Below are positions 1 to 9,087 of a stretch of DNA of 64,000 nt, one piece after another; position 1 is the first letter of the stretch, and each line of letters opens with the position of its first letter. The stretch comes from Dissulfuribacter thermophilus (GTDB lineage Bacteria; Desulfobacterota; Dissulfuribacteria; Dissulfuribacterales; Dissulfuribacteraceae). A model generated the notes under the pieces. It was not told the DNA's origin. It was given only the letters and a program-made list of their open reading frames with translations, and ran no database searches. The DNA lies in assembly GCF_001687335.1 (NCBI RefSeq), contig NZ_MAGO01000003.1:1-64000 (forward strand), read 5' to 3'. A program made the position numbers and the translations under genes.

Positions 1-287
1 TTTTTAAGGATTTCATAATTAGACCCACACGGGGGCCTGTTTTATTTAAAATTCAATATGTTTTAAAATGAATTCTTTTTAACCCCATCCCTCTCCCCAT
101 GAACTTTTAAAAAATGATGTTTTTCAATGTGATATTATTCACAGGAAAGTTTAAAAAATTTAATTTTTGTTGTCAATAGTATTAGAAAACACAAAAAAAT
201 TATTCAAAAGAGGAAAAAACGAGACTATGTTCTGTTTGGGGACGACCCCGCCCATGAAAAAGATAGGATCTTAATTAGGACCAATTA
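1..287. other. Non-coding AT-rich stretch
   Basis: No convincing reading frame, RNA gene or repeat is seen here. The sequence is AT-rich with scattered homopolymer runs. It lies beyond the 3' end of serA, whose downstream hairpin begins at 288. Confidence 0.5.
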
Positions 288-320
288 GGGCGCAGACGTA
301 CAAGTCATACGTCTGCGCCC
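288..320 (-). terminator. Perfect 13-bp hairpin downstream of serA
   Basis: Positions 288-300 (GGGCGCAGACGTA) and 308-320 are perfect reverse complements around a 7-nt loop. The hairpin begins 11 bases past the serA stop codon. On the minus strand only a weak T-rich stretch follows, so it may be a transcript-end or stabilising hairpin rather than a classical intrinsic terminator. Confidence 0.5.
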
Positions 321-331
321 AATAAAAGTCT

Positions 332-1912
332 TTACAGCTCAAGGAGTCTTGCCTGAGTAACCCCTTCTTGAGCAAGCAAGTTGTCGAGTACTTCTTTAGA
401 GACTACTTCGTTCGTAGTAAGAAGAATTACGTTTCTCTTATGACTTGGGTCCTGACCAACTTGCATCCTGGCAATATTTATACCAGCGCTTCCCAAGGTC
501 ATACCAATTCTACCTATTACCCCTGGCCGATCTTCATTATAGATCAATAACATATGCCCCTCTGGTACTGCCTCAAGTCTGAAGTCATTGAGTCGCACCA
601 GCCTTGGCTCCTTTTTCCCAAAAATAGTGCCAGAGATAATATTTTCCTCACTACCACCCTTTACTTTAACTGTAATAAGATTGGTAAAATCTTCTGCAGT
701 ACTGCTCTTGGATTCTGTGACCTTGATTCCCCTTTCTTCAGCAATTATAGGAGCATTAACAGAATTGACGTCTTCCCTAACAGCAGGGGCTAGAAGTTCC
801 TTCAGCATTGCTATGGTGACTGGTTTCGTATCGAGTTCTGCCACATCTCCCTGGTATATCACCTCAACCTCTTCAATTGGCCCTTCAAGTATCTGGGCCT
901 GGAATGCACCTATCTTCTCTCCCAATCCAATGTAGGGAGCGAGCTGGGCAAGAGCTTCACCTGTAACAGATGGTACATTCACGGCATTGCGAACTTCTCC
1001 ATTCAGGAGATAATCACGAATCTGCCGTGCAACTGCAACTGCCACATTTTCCTGAGCCTCTTTTGTAGAAGCACCAAGGTGTGGTGTACATATGAAATTT
1101 TCTAGAGAAAGAAGCTTATTCTCAAGAGTGGTTGGCTCTTTTTCAAAGACATCCAGGGCAGCAGCCTTCAGTTTGCCGCTCTTTAGTGCCTCATAGAGGT
1201 CCTCTTCATTGATAATACCTCCACGGGCACAGTTAACAACAATTGCGCCGTCCTTCATTTTATCAAAAAGATCTTTATTAAGAAGCCACTTTGTCTCTGG
1301 AGTAAGTGGAGTATGGACACTGATATAGTCTGCGCGGGCAAGCACACCATCAAGGTCCATTAGTTCCACCCCCATCCGTTCTGCCAGATCAGGTCTTATA
1401 TGGGGGTCGAAGGCAACCACTTTCATCTTAAGCCCTTGGGCAAGTTGGGCTACAATACTCCCAATCCTTCCGATACCAATGATCCCAAGGGTCTTTCCAG
1501 CCACCTCCTGTCCTAAAAACTTCTTCTTCTCCCATTTTCCTTCCTTCATAGATGCAGTGGCCTGTGGAATGTGGCGGGATACAGCCAGTATCATGGCAAT
1601 AGTATGCTCTGCAGCAGAATTAGTATTCCCACCCGGGGTGTTCATCACCACGATGCCATGTTTGTTACATGCAGGTATATCCACGTTATCAAGACCTGTA
1701 CCTGCCCTTCCAACTACTTTTAACTCATCTGCTGCTTCCACAAGATCAGCAGTTACCTTGGTATTACTCCTAATGATCAGACCATGGACTCCTTTAATTG
1801 CCTGTCTTAACTCTTCTGGGCTAAGTCCAAGCTTTTCCTCTACCTCTATTCCTGCATCTCTTAGTATTTCTATACCTTCATTCGCTATTGGGTCTGTAAC
1901 TAGTACCTTCAT
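332..1912 (-). CDS. serA: D-3-phosphoglycerate dehydrogenase
   Basis: SerA oxidises 3-phosphoglycerate to 3-phosphohydroxypyruvate with NAD+, the first committed step of serine synthesis in the cytoplasm. The 526-residue protein has the long bacterial form: a catalytic domain interrupted by a Rossmann NAD domain (GKTLGIIGIGRIG near residue 140), the catalytic-histidine motif TPHLGAST near 280, an intervening domain at about 320-450, and a C-terminal ACT domain that starts near EGHMLLIYNEDRPGVIG. The ACT domain usually gives serine feedback control. The gene stands alone, with a hairpin downstream and a perfect palindrome in its upstream region. Identification is secure. Confidence 0.97.
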   Translation of the reverse strand: MKVLVTDPIANEGIEILRDAGIEVEEKLGLSPEELRQAIKGVHGLIIRSNTKVTADLVEAADELKVVGRAGTGLDNVDIPACNKHGIVVMNTPGGNTNSAAEHTIAMILAVSRHIPQATASMKEGKWEKKKFLGQEVAGKTLGIIGIGRIGSIVAQLAQGLKMKVVAFDPHIRPDLAERMGVELMDLDGVLARADYISVHTPLTPETKWLLNKDLFDKMKDGAIVVNCARGGIINEEDLYEALKSGKLKAAALDVFEKEPTTLENKLLSLENFICTPHLGASTKEAQENVAVAVARQIRDYLLNGEVRNAVNVPSVTGEALAQLAPYIGLGEKIGAFQAQILEGPIEEVEVIYQGDVAELDTKPVTIAMLKELLAPAVREDVNSVNAPIIAEERGIKVTESKSSTAEDFTNLITVKVKGGSEENIISGTIFGKKEPRLVRLNDFRLEAVPEGHMLLIYNEDRPGVIGRIGMTLGSAGINIARMQVGQDPSHKRNVILLTTNEVVSKEVLDNLLAQEGVTQARLLEL

Positions 1913-1951
1913 AGTCCGTACACCTATCCTTTCTTTATAGTGTAATAGCTA

Positions 1952-1972
1952 TTCGAATATCGAATATTCGAA
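1952..1972. promoter_or_regulatory. Perfect palindrome upstream of serA (candidate operator)
   Basis: The arms TTCGAATAT (1952-1960) and ATATTCGAA (1964-1972) are perfect reverse complements around CGA. The centre is about 50 bp upstream of the serA start, close to a TATAAA-like -10 on the minus strand (1934-1939). Position and symmetry suggest a dimeric repressor or activator site. Which regulator binds is unknown. Confidence 0.45.
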
Positions 1973-2205
1973 CAAATTCTAAGTTTCTATCACTCTAAAC
2001 CACAAAAACCTTATTTTTTAAACTTTTGTTCTATATTTCCCATTATTGTTCATTACTACCACGTAAAATGCCACAAGATAAAAAATTTGAAAAGTCCCCA
2101 CATCCTCTAAGTGTAAGCACCTGCACAGCACAGCTGATGCTATGCGTATCAGGGAAAAGGGTAGTCTCTCCAATCTGAGCCACTTCCAACAAAAGTGATT
2201 GCTTA

Positions 2206-3777
2206 CTATTTGGGCCCTTCCCCATAACCTCCTCCACCTGGTGTCCTTATCTCAATACAATCTCCTTCATTCACTTCCACATGACACTTTCCAGGTAGTA
2301 TCTTCCATTTTATCTGTCCATTTTTTTTGATCCGGTTTATGCCACACCTTCCTGGCTCGCCTCCAAATAGACCATATGGAGGAATTGTCCGCCGTTCAGA
2401 AAGTATGCTGACATGTGCGGGCTTTAAGAACTTAATCCGTCTTATGATCCCATCGCCTCCCCGATATCTTCCTCTTCCCCCAGAATCAGCTCTTAAAGCA
2501 TACTCCTCAACTAAAAATGGATATTGCTGCTCTAGGGCTTCAATAGGAGTATTCAGTGTATTGGTCATATGGGTCTGGATCCCTGACAATCCATCAAGGG
2601 TAGGCCTAGCCCCCATACCTCCACCAATAGTCTCGTAATACGCATATTCATTACCCCATTGATCTATACCACCAATTGCGAGGTTATTCATGGTCCCTGC
2701 ACTTGCAGCTGGAATCTTATTTGGGCATGCCTTTGCCAATGCCCCAAACATTACATCCACAATACGCTGTGAGGTCTCAACATTTCCAGCTGCCACTGGG
2801 CTTGGATACTGGGCATCCACAATAGTGCCTGGCCGTGTAATTACTTGAATTGGTCTAAGCGCCCCTGAATTCACTGGATAGCCTTCTCCTATCAGACAAA
2901 ATACGCAATAATAAACACAAGATCTCGTAACGCTTTTTACAGTGTTTAATCCAGTACCAACAGAAGGATTACTCCTTGAAAAATCTGCGATTAGTGCATC
3001 TTCTTTAATTGTCAAATCTACAACTATCTTGATAGCCTGTTTATCTAGGCCATCATCATCTAGAAAGTCTTCAAAAGAATAGGTCCCATTTGGAATTGCA
3101 CCAATTACGGATCTCGTAACTCTTTCTCCGTAATTGAGTAATTCTTCAATGCATGCCTCTAAAAAGTCTGAGCAGTACCTTTGCAGTAGTTCCTTGATTC
3201 GCATATCGCCACGCCTGAGTGCTGCGACTTGGGCCCTGAGATCACCTTCTCGTTCCTTTGGATTTCTAACCTGGGAAAGGAAGGGATAAAGAAAATCCAA
3301 CATGAGCTCATCTTCTTTATATAAATAGGTGGGGCGGATCAATTCGCCCTCTCTATGAATTGAATTCTCAAGAGGCATTGACCCTGGAGTTACCCCTCCT
3401 ACATCAGCGTGATGGGCACGAGAGACCAGATAATAGCTCGGAGAGTCTGATTTTCCTATGAATACTCCCTTGATTAAGGTAATGTCTGGTAGATGTGTCC
3501 CCCCTGAATATGGATCATTGGTTATGATCACGTCCCCTGGCCTCAATTTAAAGGCCTTTGTAACCTCTTTTACAGTATCAGGCATGGCTCCGAGATGGAC
3601 AGGTATATGGGCAGCCTGGGCAATTAGATTCCCGTTTGCGTCAAATATCGCGCAAGAAAAATCTCTCCTCTCCTTTATATTTGGAGAATAGGCAGCCCGC
3701 TCAAGGACTATGCCCATCTCTTCTGCTATTGAACAAAATGACTTGTTAATTATTTCAATATCTATTGGAGTAGGCAT
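2206..3777 (-). CDS. Hydantoinase B / oxoprolinase family protein (orphan HyuB)
   Basis: The 523-residue protein matches the hydantoinase B (HyuB) family throughout: the N-terminal block with NDPYSGGTHLPDITL, the HHADVGG motif, the PVAAGNVETSQRIVDV segment and the glycine-rich C-terminus TPGGGGYGEG. In known systems (N-methylhydantoinase, acetone/acetophenone carboxylases, 5-oxoprolinase) HyuB works with an ATP-binding HyuA partner. No hyuA is adjacent: fusA is divergent upstream and serA follows. The substrate cannot be predicted. The partner may be encoded elsewhere. Family assignment is firm, function open. Confidence 0.85.
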   Translation of the reverse strand: MPTPIDIEIINKSFCSIAEEMGIVLERAAYSPNIKERRDFSCAIFDANGNLIAQAAHIPVHLGAMPDTVKEVTKAFKLRPGDVIITNDPYSGGTHLPDITLIKGVFIGKSDSPSYYLVSRAHHADVGGVTPGSMPLENSIHREGELIRPTYLYKEDELMLDFLYPFLSQVRNPKEREGDLRAQVAALRRGDMRIKELLQRYCSDFLEACIEELLNYGERVTRSVIGAIPNGTYSFEDFLDDDGLDKQAIKIVVDLTIKEDALIADFSRSNPSVGTGLNTVKSVTRSCVYYCVFCLIGEGYPVNSGALRPIQVITRPGTIVDAQYPSPVAAGNVETSQRIVDVMFGALAKACPNKIPAASAGTMNNLAIGGIDQWGNEYAYYETIGGGMGARPTLDGLSGIQTHMTNTLNTPIEALEQQYPFLVEEYALRADSGGRGRYRGGDGIIRRIKFLKPAHVSILSERRTIPPYGLFGGEPGRCGINRIKKNGQIKWKILPGKCHVEVNEGDCIEIRTPGGGGYGEGPK

Positions 3778-3804
3778 GAGCTTCTCTTACCACAACTTTT
3801 CCCC

Positions 3805-3833
3805 TTGACAACCCATTTTCTAATAGTTAAAAA
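3805..3833 (+). promoter_or_regulatory. Sigma70-type promoter candidate for fusA
   Basis: TTGACA at 3805-3810, a 17-nt spacer, then TAAAAA at 3828-3833. It would start transcription near 3840 and leave a leader of about 140 nt before the fusA start codon. Confidence 0.5.
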
Positions 3834-3982
3834 AGTTGCGTTACCATTCCGGGAGCATATATATAGGCCACAATCTCGAAAATTTTCCCCCAGTTGTTAC
3901 AATAGGAGAGGCAAAAGATTAGGGCTTAGCCCGGAAGGGTATATTATTTTGAAAGGATACTTTAAATTGAGAGGTTTTGACT

Positions 3983-6067
3983 ATGAAACGAGACCCAGCA
4001 AAGATCAGAAACATTGGTATTAGCGCTCACATTGACGCAGGGAAAACGACCCTTACTGAACGCATTCTCTATTATACAAATCGTATACACGCTATTCACG
4101 ACGTTAAAGGAAAAGACGGCGTAGGTGCCACAATGGACTTTATGGAGTTGGAAAAAGAACGTGGCATCACAATTACATCAGCCGCAACCTATTGTGAATG
4201 GCGTGGACACGAAATCAACATTATTGATACTCCAGGCCACGTAGACTTCACAATAGAAGTTGAAAGGGCACTTAGGGTCTTGGATGGCGGTATATTGGTG
4301 CTATGCTCGGTAGGTGGCGTGCAGTCACAGTCAATCACTGTGGATAGGCAGATGAGCCGTTACCACGTCCCCTGTCTTGCATTTGTAAACAAGTGTGACC
4401 GTACAGGGGCAAATCCCTATAAGGTAGTGGAACAGCTCAAGGAAAAACTTGGGCATAATGCAGTACTTATGCAGATTCCCATAGGGCTTGAGTCTGACTT
4501 TGATGGCGTTGTTGACCTAGTTACCATGAAGGCGGTTTATTTTGATGGTTCAAACGGTGAACATGTCCGCTACGAGGAAATCCCATCTGAGCTCGTTGCA
4601 GAGGCGGAAAAAAGACGTGAGGAACTAATCGATGCTGCCAGTATGTTTTCAGATGAGCTCATGGAAGCAGCCCTTGAAGGCGAAATACCAGAAGATCTTC
4701 TGAGAGATGCCATCAGAAAAGGTACTCTAAAACGCGAACTCACACCAGTATTTATGGGCTCAGCCTATAAAAATAAGGGCGTCCAACCACTCTTGGATGC
4801 TGTCACCTATTATTTGCCACACCCAGCTGAAGTTGAAAACAAGGCCCTTGACCTCGATCGCGACGAAGAAGAAGTGGTACTAGAGGCAGATCCTGAAAAG
4901 CCGTTAGTTGCCCTGGCATTTAAGCTAGAGGAAGGACGCTACGGACAGCTCACCTACATCAGGGTCTATCAAGGGACCTTGAGAAAAGGAGACATGATCT
5001 TCAACAACCGCAGTGGACAAAAGGTCAAGGTGGGTAGGGTCGTCCGCATGCATGCCAATCAGATGGAAGACATTGAATCCATCCCTGCTGGCTATATTGG
5101 TGCATTGTTCGGTATTGATTGCGTGTCCGGGGATACATTTACAACCCCAGGCTATAGGTACTCCATGACTTCCATGCATGTACCAGATCCAGTTATCAGC
5201 CTTGCAATTGTTCCTGCTGACAATAAGGCCCAGGTCAATATGAGCAAGGCACTGTCACGTTTCACTAAGGAGGATCCTACTTTCAGGGCCTATGTGAACC
5301 ACGAAACAGGTGAAACCATCATCTCAGGTATGGGAGAGCTACATCTGGAAGTCTATATCGAAAGGATGAAACGTGAATACAATGCAGAGGTCTCAGTAGG
5401 AGCTCCTCAAGTGGCCTACAGGGAAACCATCACCAAGAGGGCTGAATTCAACTACACCCACAAAAAGCAGACTGGTGGTGCAGGTCAGTTTGGACGTGTG
5501 GCAGGTTGGATAGAGCCTCTACCAGACGGAGATTTTGAATTCGAAAGCCAGATCGTAGGAGGTGCAATCCCGACTGAATTTATCCCCTCTTGTGAAAAAG
5601 GATTTAGGGCAAGCATGGAAAAGGGTCTACTCTTGGGCTTTCCAATCACTGGAGTGAAAGTAGTAATTAATGATGGACAGGCCCACTCAGTTGACTCTTC
5701 AGATATGGCATTCCAGGCAGCAGCAAGGGGAGCTTTTAAAGAGGCCTACATGAAGGCAAAGCCAGCAATACTAGAGCCAATTATGAAGGTTGTAGTTGAG
5801 ACCCCTGCAGAATTTCAGGGAGCTGTAATGGGCTCTCTAAATCAGAGAAGGGGTATGATTATCGGTACCCAAGATGAAGGCGACATGTGTGTTATCGAAG
5901 CTGAAGTACCACTGGCCGAGATGTTTGGTTATTCCACAGTACTCAGATCTGCTACTCAGGGTAAAGCCCAGTTCACCATGGAATTTGCAACCTACAAGCA
6001 AGTACCCAAGAATGTGGCTGAGGAGTTAATCAAAAAGGCTCAGGAAGAAAAGAAAAAGGCTGCATAA
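3983..6067 (+). CDS. fusA: Elongation factor G, spdEFG1/mitochondrial-like type
   Basis: This translational GTPase catalyses ribosomal translocation. G1 [10 protein letters not shown], the switch region [14 protein letters not shown] and the NKCD specificity motif are all present in order, followed by domains II-V (694 residues). The ATG at 3983 is chosen over an upstream TTG at 3977 because GAGAGG (3969-3974) sits 8 nt before it. Domain II and later blocks ([61 protein letters not shown]) resemble mitochondrial EF-G1 more than E. coli EF-G. That pattern fits the spdEFG1 class, which pairs with a separate recycling EF-G2. A second fusA elsewhere in the genome is therefore expected. Confidence 0.95.
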   Translation: MKRDPAKIRNIGISAHIDAGKTTLTERILYYTNRIHAIHDVKGKDGVGATMDFMELEKERGITITSAATYCEWRGHEINIIDTPGHVDFTIEVERALRVLDGGILVLCSVGGVQSQSITVDRQMSRYHVPCLAFVNKCDRTGANPYKVVEQLKEKLGHNAVLMQIPIGLESDFDGVVDLVTMKAVYFDGSNGEHVRYEEIPSELVAEAEKRREELIDAASMFSDELMEAALEGEIPEDLLRDAIRKGTLKRELTPVFMGSAYKNKGVQPLLDAVTYYLPHPAEVENKALDLDRDEEEVVLEADPEKPLVALAFKLEEGRYGQLTYIRVYQGTLRKGDMIFNNRSGQKVKVGRVVRMHANQMEDIESIPAGYIGALFGIDCVSGDTFTTPGYRYSMTSMHVPDPVISLAIVPADNKAQVNMSKALSRFTKEDPTFRAYVNHETGETIISGMGELHLEVYIERMKREYNAEVSVGAPQVAYRETITKRAEFNYTHKKQTGGAGQFGRVAGWIEPLPDGDFEFESQIVGGAIPTEFIPSCEKGFRASMEKGLLLGFPITGVKVVINDGQAHSVDSSDMAFQAAARGAFKEAYMKAKPAILEPIMKVVVETPAEFQGAVMGSLNQRRGMIIGTQDEGDMCVIEAEVPLAEMFGYSTVLRSATQGKAQFTMEFATYKQVPKNVAEELIKKAQEEKKKAA

Positions 6068-6121
6068 GCGCGTGCTGTTTAAATGGGTGATATTATATAT
6101 TTAGTTGAGAGGTCACTAACC

Positions 6122-6829
6122 ATGTTAAAACACGATCTTATTAAAAGAAATCCCTTGAGACTCCTAGATAGTGAGGGCTCAAGGATACTAGGCGAAGGAG
6201 AGTTTGGTGGAGTTGTAGCTCGCGCAGGTGTTGGAAAGACCGCATTCTTGGTCCAGGTTGCAATGGATAGCTTGCTCAATGGAAAAAATGTACTACACAT
6301 CTCTCTTGATCAACCTGTTAAAAAGGTATGCCTGTGGTACGAAGAGGTATTCAATTCCATAACTGAGGAATACAATTTCAAAAACGGTAACACCCTGTGG
6401 GAAGAAATCCTCCTCCATAGATTTATTATGACCTTCAAGTCTGGGGACTTTAACATTGAGATCCTGGAAGAACGCCTGAACGATCTCATAGAGCAGGGGA
6501 TCTTTTTCCCACAGGTCTGTCTTGTAGATGGTCTAAAATTTGATGAAACAGTTAGAGAAATATTGAATGAGCTAAAATTGTTGGCAAAAGACCAGGGTTT
6601 TCCCTGCTGGTTTTCAATTAAATCTCATAGAGACGAGCCAAAGGTAGAATCTGGATTTCCAGTCTCTTTAGCCCAGGTGGAAGACCTTTTTGATGTGGTC
6701 TTTGAGCTAGCTCCTTCGACAAACGAAATCGAGATAAGGGTACTAAAAGACAAGGCCGGAAGATTCAAAGATCCCGGTGATCGTGTTGTATTAGACCCTT
6801 CAACATTTTTAATGAAAAAAAGTGATTGA
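6122..6829 (+). CDS. P-loop (RecA-like) ATPase of unknown function
   Basis: This 235-residue cytoplasmic protein has a Walker A-like segment ARAGVGKTAFLVQ, and a hydrophobic strand ending in VCLVDG that could be Walker B. The fold pattern resembles RecA/KaiC/DnaB-type ATPases. The ATG at 6122 is preferred over 6083 because GAGAGG (6107-6112) precedes it. The gene lies 54 nt after fusA and its last codons overlap the next gene (GTGATTGA), so it is probably translationally coupled to the ABC ATPase. No specific family is recognised. The first glycine of a canonical Walker A is replaced by alanine. Confidence 0.75.
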   Translation: MLKHDLIKRNPLRLLDSEGSRILGEGEFGGVVARAGVGKTAFLVQVAMDSLLNGKNVLHISLDQPVKKVCLWYEEVFNSITEEYNFKNGNTLWEEILLHRFIMTFKSGDFNIEILEERLNDLIEQGIFFPQVCLVDGLKFDETVREILNELKLLAKDQGFPCWFSIKSHRDEPKVESGFPVSLAQVEDLFDVVFELAPSTNEIEIRVLKDKAGRFKDPGDRVVLDPSTFLMKKSD

Positions 6830-7811
6830 AAAAAAGGTATCCCTATTAAGGGTTGATAATTTTACCCTTTCCTTTAAAAAAGGATCTTCAAGAGTGCCCC
6901 TTTTAAAGGGGCTTTCTTTTTTTGTAAATCCAGGGGAATCCCTCTGCATTGTAGGGGAATCAGGGTGCGGGAAGACCCTTACATCTCGATCCATTCTCGG
7001 GCTCATAGACCAAAAGATATTTGAAATAGATAGCGGGGAGATCTTATTTAAAGGGCAAAATATCCTTAAATTAAATGAAAAAGACCTGATCAAGATAAGA
7101 GGCAAAGAAATTGCCATGATATTCCAAGAGCCTATGACTGCCCTTAATCCTGTATTTACAATAGGCCAACAAATAGAAGAGATGCTAACCATCCATCTTG
7201 GCTTAACAAAACAACATGCTCGCTCTAAAATTATTGAACTCTTGAAAGCAGTAGGGATTCCTGACCCAGAATATAGGATGCACAGCTATCCTCATGAGCT
7301 TTCTGGTGGCATGCGCCAAAGGGCCATGATTGCAATGGCCATCTCTTGTAATCCATCTCTTTTGATCGCAGATGAACCGACCACTGCATTGGATGTTACA
7401 GTACAAGCCCAAATCCTTTCTCTATTGAAACGTCTAAAACAGTCAAACAATATGGCTCTTATCCTAATAACCCATGACTTAGGGATAGTCTCTACTATAG
7501 CAAATAGAGTCATAATTATGTATGCTGGCTATATTGTTGAAGAGGCTAGTGTATCTGAATTGTTTTCTAATCCACTTCATCCATATACACAGGGGCTTTT
7601 AAAAGCTATTCCGTATGAAATCAATTGCGAAGTAACACAAAAAAGGCGCCTTGAATCAATACCAGGAAATGTTCCGTCAATGGATGAAATAGGCACGGGT
7701 TGCCCATTTCAACCAAGATGCAAAAAACAAATGCCTATGTGTTCAGAAAGGCTTCCACAATTAAAAACAATATCTAAAGGGCAAAGAGTCAGATGCCATT
7801 ATTATAATTAA
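6822..7811 (+). CDS. Oligopeptide/dipeptide-type ABC transporter ATP-binding protein (orphan)
   Basis: This 329-residue OppD/DppD-family ATPase has Walker A GESGCGKT, Q-loop FQEPMTALNP, signature LSGGMRQR, Walker B LLIADEPTTALD and the H-loop histidine in LITHDLG. A C-terminal oligopeptide-transporter extension carries the cysteine cluster GCPFQPRCKKQMPMC. In this family it would power import of peptides or nickel chelates. No permease, OppF or binding-protein gene is adjacent, which is unusual. The GTG start overlaps the stop of the preceding P-loop gene. Family is certain, substrate unknown. Confidence 0.9.
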   Translation: MIEKKVSLLRVDNFTLSFKKGSSRVPLLKGLSFFVNPGESLCIVGESGCGKTLTSRSILGLIDQKIFEIDSGEILFKGQNILKLNEKDLIKIRGKEIAMIFQEPMTALNPVFTIGQQIEEMLTIHLGLTKQHARSKIIELLKAVGIPDPEYRMHSYPHELSGGMRQRAMIAMAISCNPSLLIADEPTTALDVTVQAQILSLLKRLKQSNNMALILITHDLGIVSTIANRVIIMYAGYIVEEASVSELFSNPLHPYTQGLLKAIPYEINCEVTQKRRLESIPGNVPSMDEIGTGCPFQPRCKKQMPMCSERLPQLKTISKGQRVRCHYYN

Positions 7812-8124
7812 GCTTAAAGGACAGCTTGAGAGGTCCTCCAAAGACTAGCACCAGAACACTTTTTTCGCCTTCTGACAAGAAATATGCACTTTTTATGCCC
7901 TTTAATCCAAGCTTTCATGACGAACGAATTTGTCACCCCCGTATAAAAGTGTTGAGTTTTGAGTGTTGAGTTAAAGGAAGAGAACTTTCCACCTTAAACT
8001 TTTTATAACGTCTTCGCCCTCCAGCCTCTGGCTTTTTTTGTACAGGCAGGGCTTGCTTCTCCCTTCTACCTTCTGCCTTCTACCTGTTATACTAGACGAA
8101 TTATCCCAACGGGGATTTTCACGG
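7812..8124. other. Intergenic stretch with short tandem heptamers
   Basis: No gene is seen. Positions 8057-8084 hold four tandem copies of a 7-bp unit TTCT(C/A/G)CC, and around 7950-7975 the motif GTTGAGTT recurs. The stretch separates the convergent ABC ATPase gene and bamD, and adjoins the partial dispersed element at 8125. Confidence 0.4.
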
Positions 8125-8301
8125 CAAATTATGCAGCTCGAAAGCCTTGCAGAATATGCAAGGCTGAGGGTATGCAAAGGACTTAGGTACTTCAAGTCCC
8201 CGACAAAGCAAGGCCATTCAGTAAAGTTGCGAGCCCATTGGGGCTTCAAATCCCTGAAATTTAATCGCCGTATCAAGCAGCACCTTTTGGGTAAAGGGAC
8301 A
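8125..8301 (+). repeat. Partial, decayed copy of the ~255-bp dispersed element (subfamily 2)
   Basis: The left part (AATTATGCAGCTCGAAAGCC, ACTTAGGTACTTCAAG, GGGCTTCAAATCCCTGA) matches the full copy at 25871-26125 read in reverse complement. Homology fades after the CACCTTTTGGGTAAAGG segment and the right terminal repeat is missing. It lies between the convergent ABC ATPase and bamD genes. Confidence 0.7.
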
Positions 8302-8309
8302 AGACCGAT

Positions 8310-9074
8310 CTAGTTAAAAGGCCATAGACTTTTCCAAATAGAACTTGCCTCACCTTCTATCTCCGCAATCTTTCCATCAGGTGATGACAAGAGCTGGCTT
8401 TGCAGATGTTGTGCATCTCTAGCTATAGTAGTATCGGGGTACCTTGCAAGGAGTGTTTTCAATCTAAAAAGTGCCTGTTTTTTCTGTCCTGTCCTAATGT
8501 ACCACTTGGCAACTACAAATTCGTGTGCTGCAAGTCTCTCTCGGGCCACCTTAATTCGCCTTTTTGCTTCAAACGAATACGGCGAATTCGGATATCTCCT
8601 CAGCAGTCTCTCAAAGGTCTCAATCACCTTATGAGTAAAGGTCTGATCTCTATCTGGGGTTGCCATTAACCTGTAATAACAGGTTCCTATCTGAAAGATG
8701 GCATAAGGGATATATTGATGTGTTGGATGGAGCTTTTCAAATTCCTCATACAGGGGGATAGCCTCCTCATAAAGACCTTGAAAGAACTTACAGTCTGCAA
8801 GCCTTAATTCTGCTATTGCTGCATATGGACTGAATGGATAACGATCCTTGATTTTCTGAAATAACTCTTGAGCTAAAATGAATCTACCACGCCTGAAATG
8901 CTGGATAGCTTCTTTTTGAAGCTTTTCTTCAGTCTTTACAGGTTCAAGCTCTTGCCTTTTTTGTTGATTACTAGAAAATGGCCAAATTTTGCCTAAAGTG
9001 CTACATCCACTTAGATACGGCCCAATAAAGAGGATTAACATCAATGGTATCGACGTAGAAATTTTCTTTTTCAT
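8310..9074 (-). CDS. bamD: Outer-membrane assembly lipoprotein BamD
   Basis: BamD is the essential lipoprotein of the BAM complex that inserts beta-barrel proteins into the outer membrane. The protein has a signal peptide ending in the lipobox LSGC (lipidated Cys about residue 24). Tetratricopeptide-like repeats follow (RRGRFILAQELFQKIKDRYP, GLYEEAIPLYEEFEKLHP, and a segment ending RRYPNSPYSFEAKRRI), as in YfiO/BamD. About 254 residues is typical. The ATG at 9074 is preferred over a TTG three codons upstream. It lies 13 nt after trxB and probably shares its transcript. Confidence 0.92.
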   Translation of the reverse strand: MKKKISTSIPLMLILFIGPYLSGCSTLGKIWPFSSNQQKRQELEPVKTEEKLQKEAIQHFRRGRFILAQELFQKIKDRYPFSPYAAIAELRLADCKFFQGLYEEAIPLYEEFEKLHPTHQYIPYAIFQIGTCYYRLMATPDRDQTFTHKVIETFERLLRRYPNSPYSFEAKRRIKVARERLAAHEFVVAKWYIRTGQKKQALFRLKTLLARYPDTTIARDAQHLQSQLLSSPDGKIAEIEGEASSIWKSLWPFN

Positions 9075-9087
9075 ATATCTCAAGATT

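Noticed and set aside
2043-2237. 64-residue frame overlapping the end of the hydantoinase-B gene
   Set aside because: There is no family resemblance, and its start lies within the hyuB 3' end in another frame.
3805-4023. 72-residue frame across the fusA leader
   Set aside because: It starts at the TTGACA of the probable promoter and overlaps fusA out of frame.
8057-8084. Short tandem repeat as a CRISPR-like array
   Set aside because: Four contiguous 7-bp units with no spacers; a simple low-complexity repeat.
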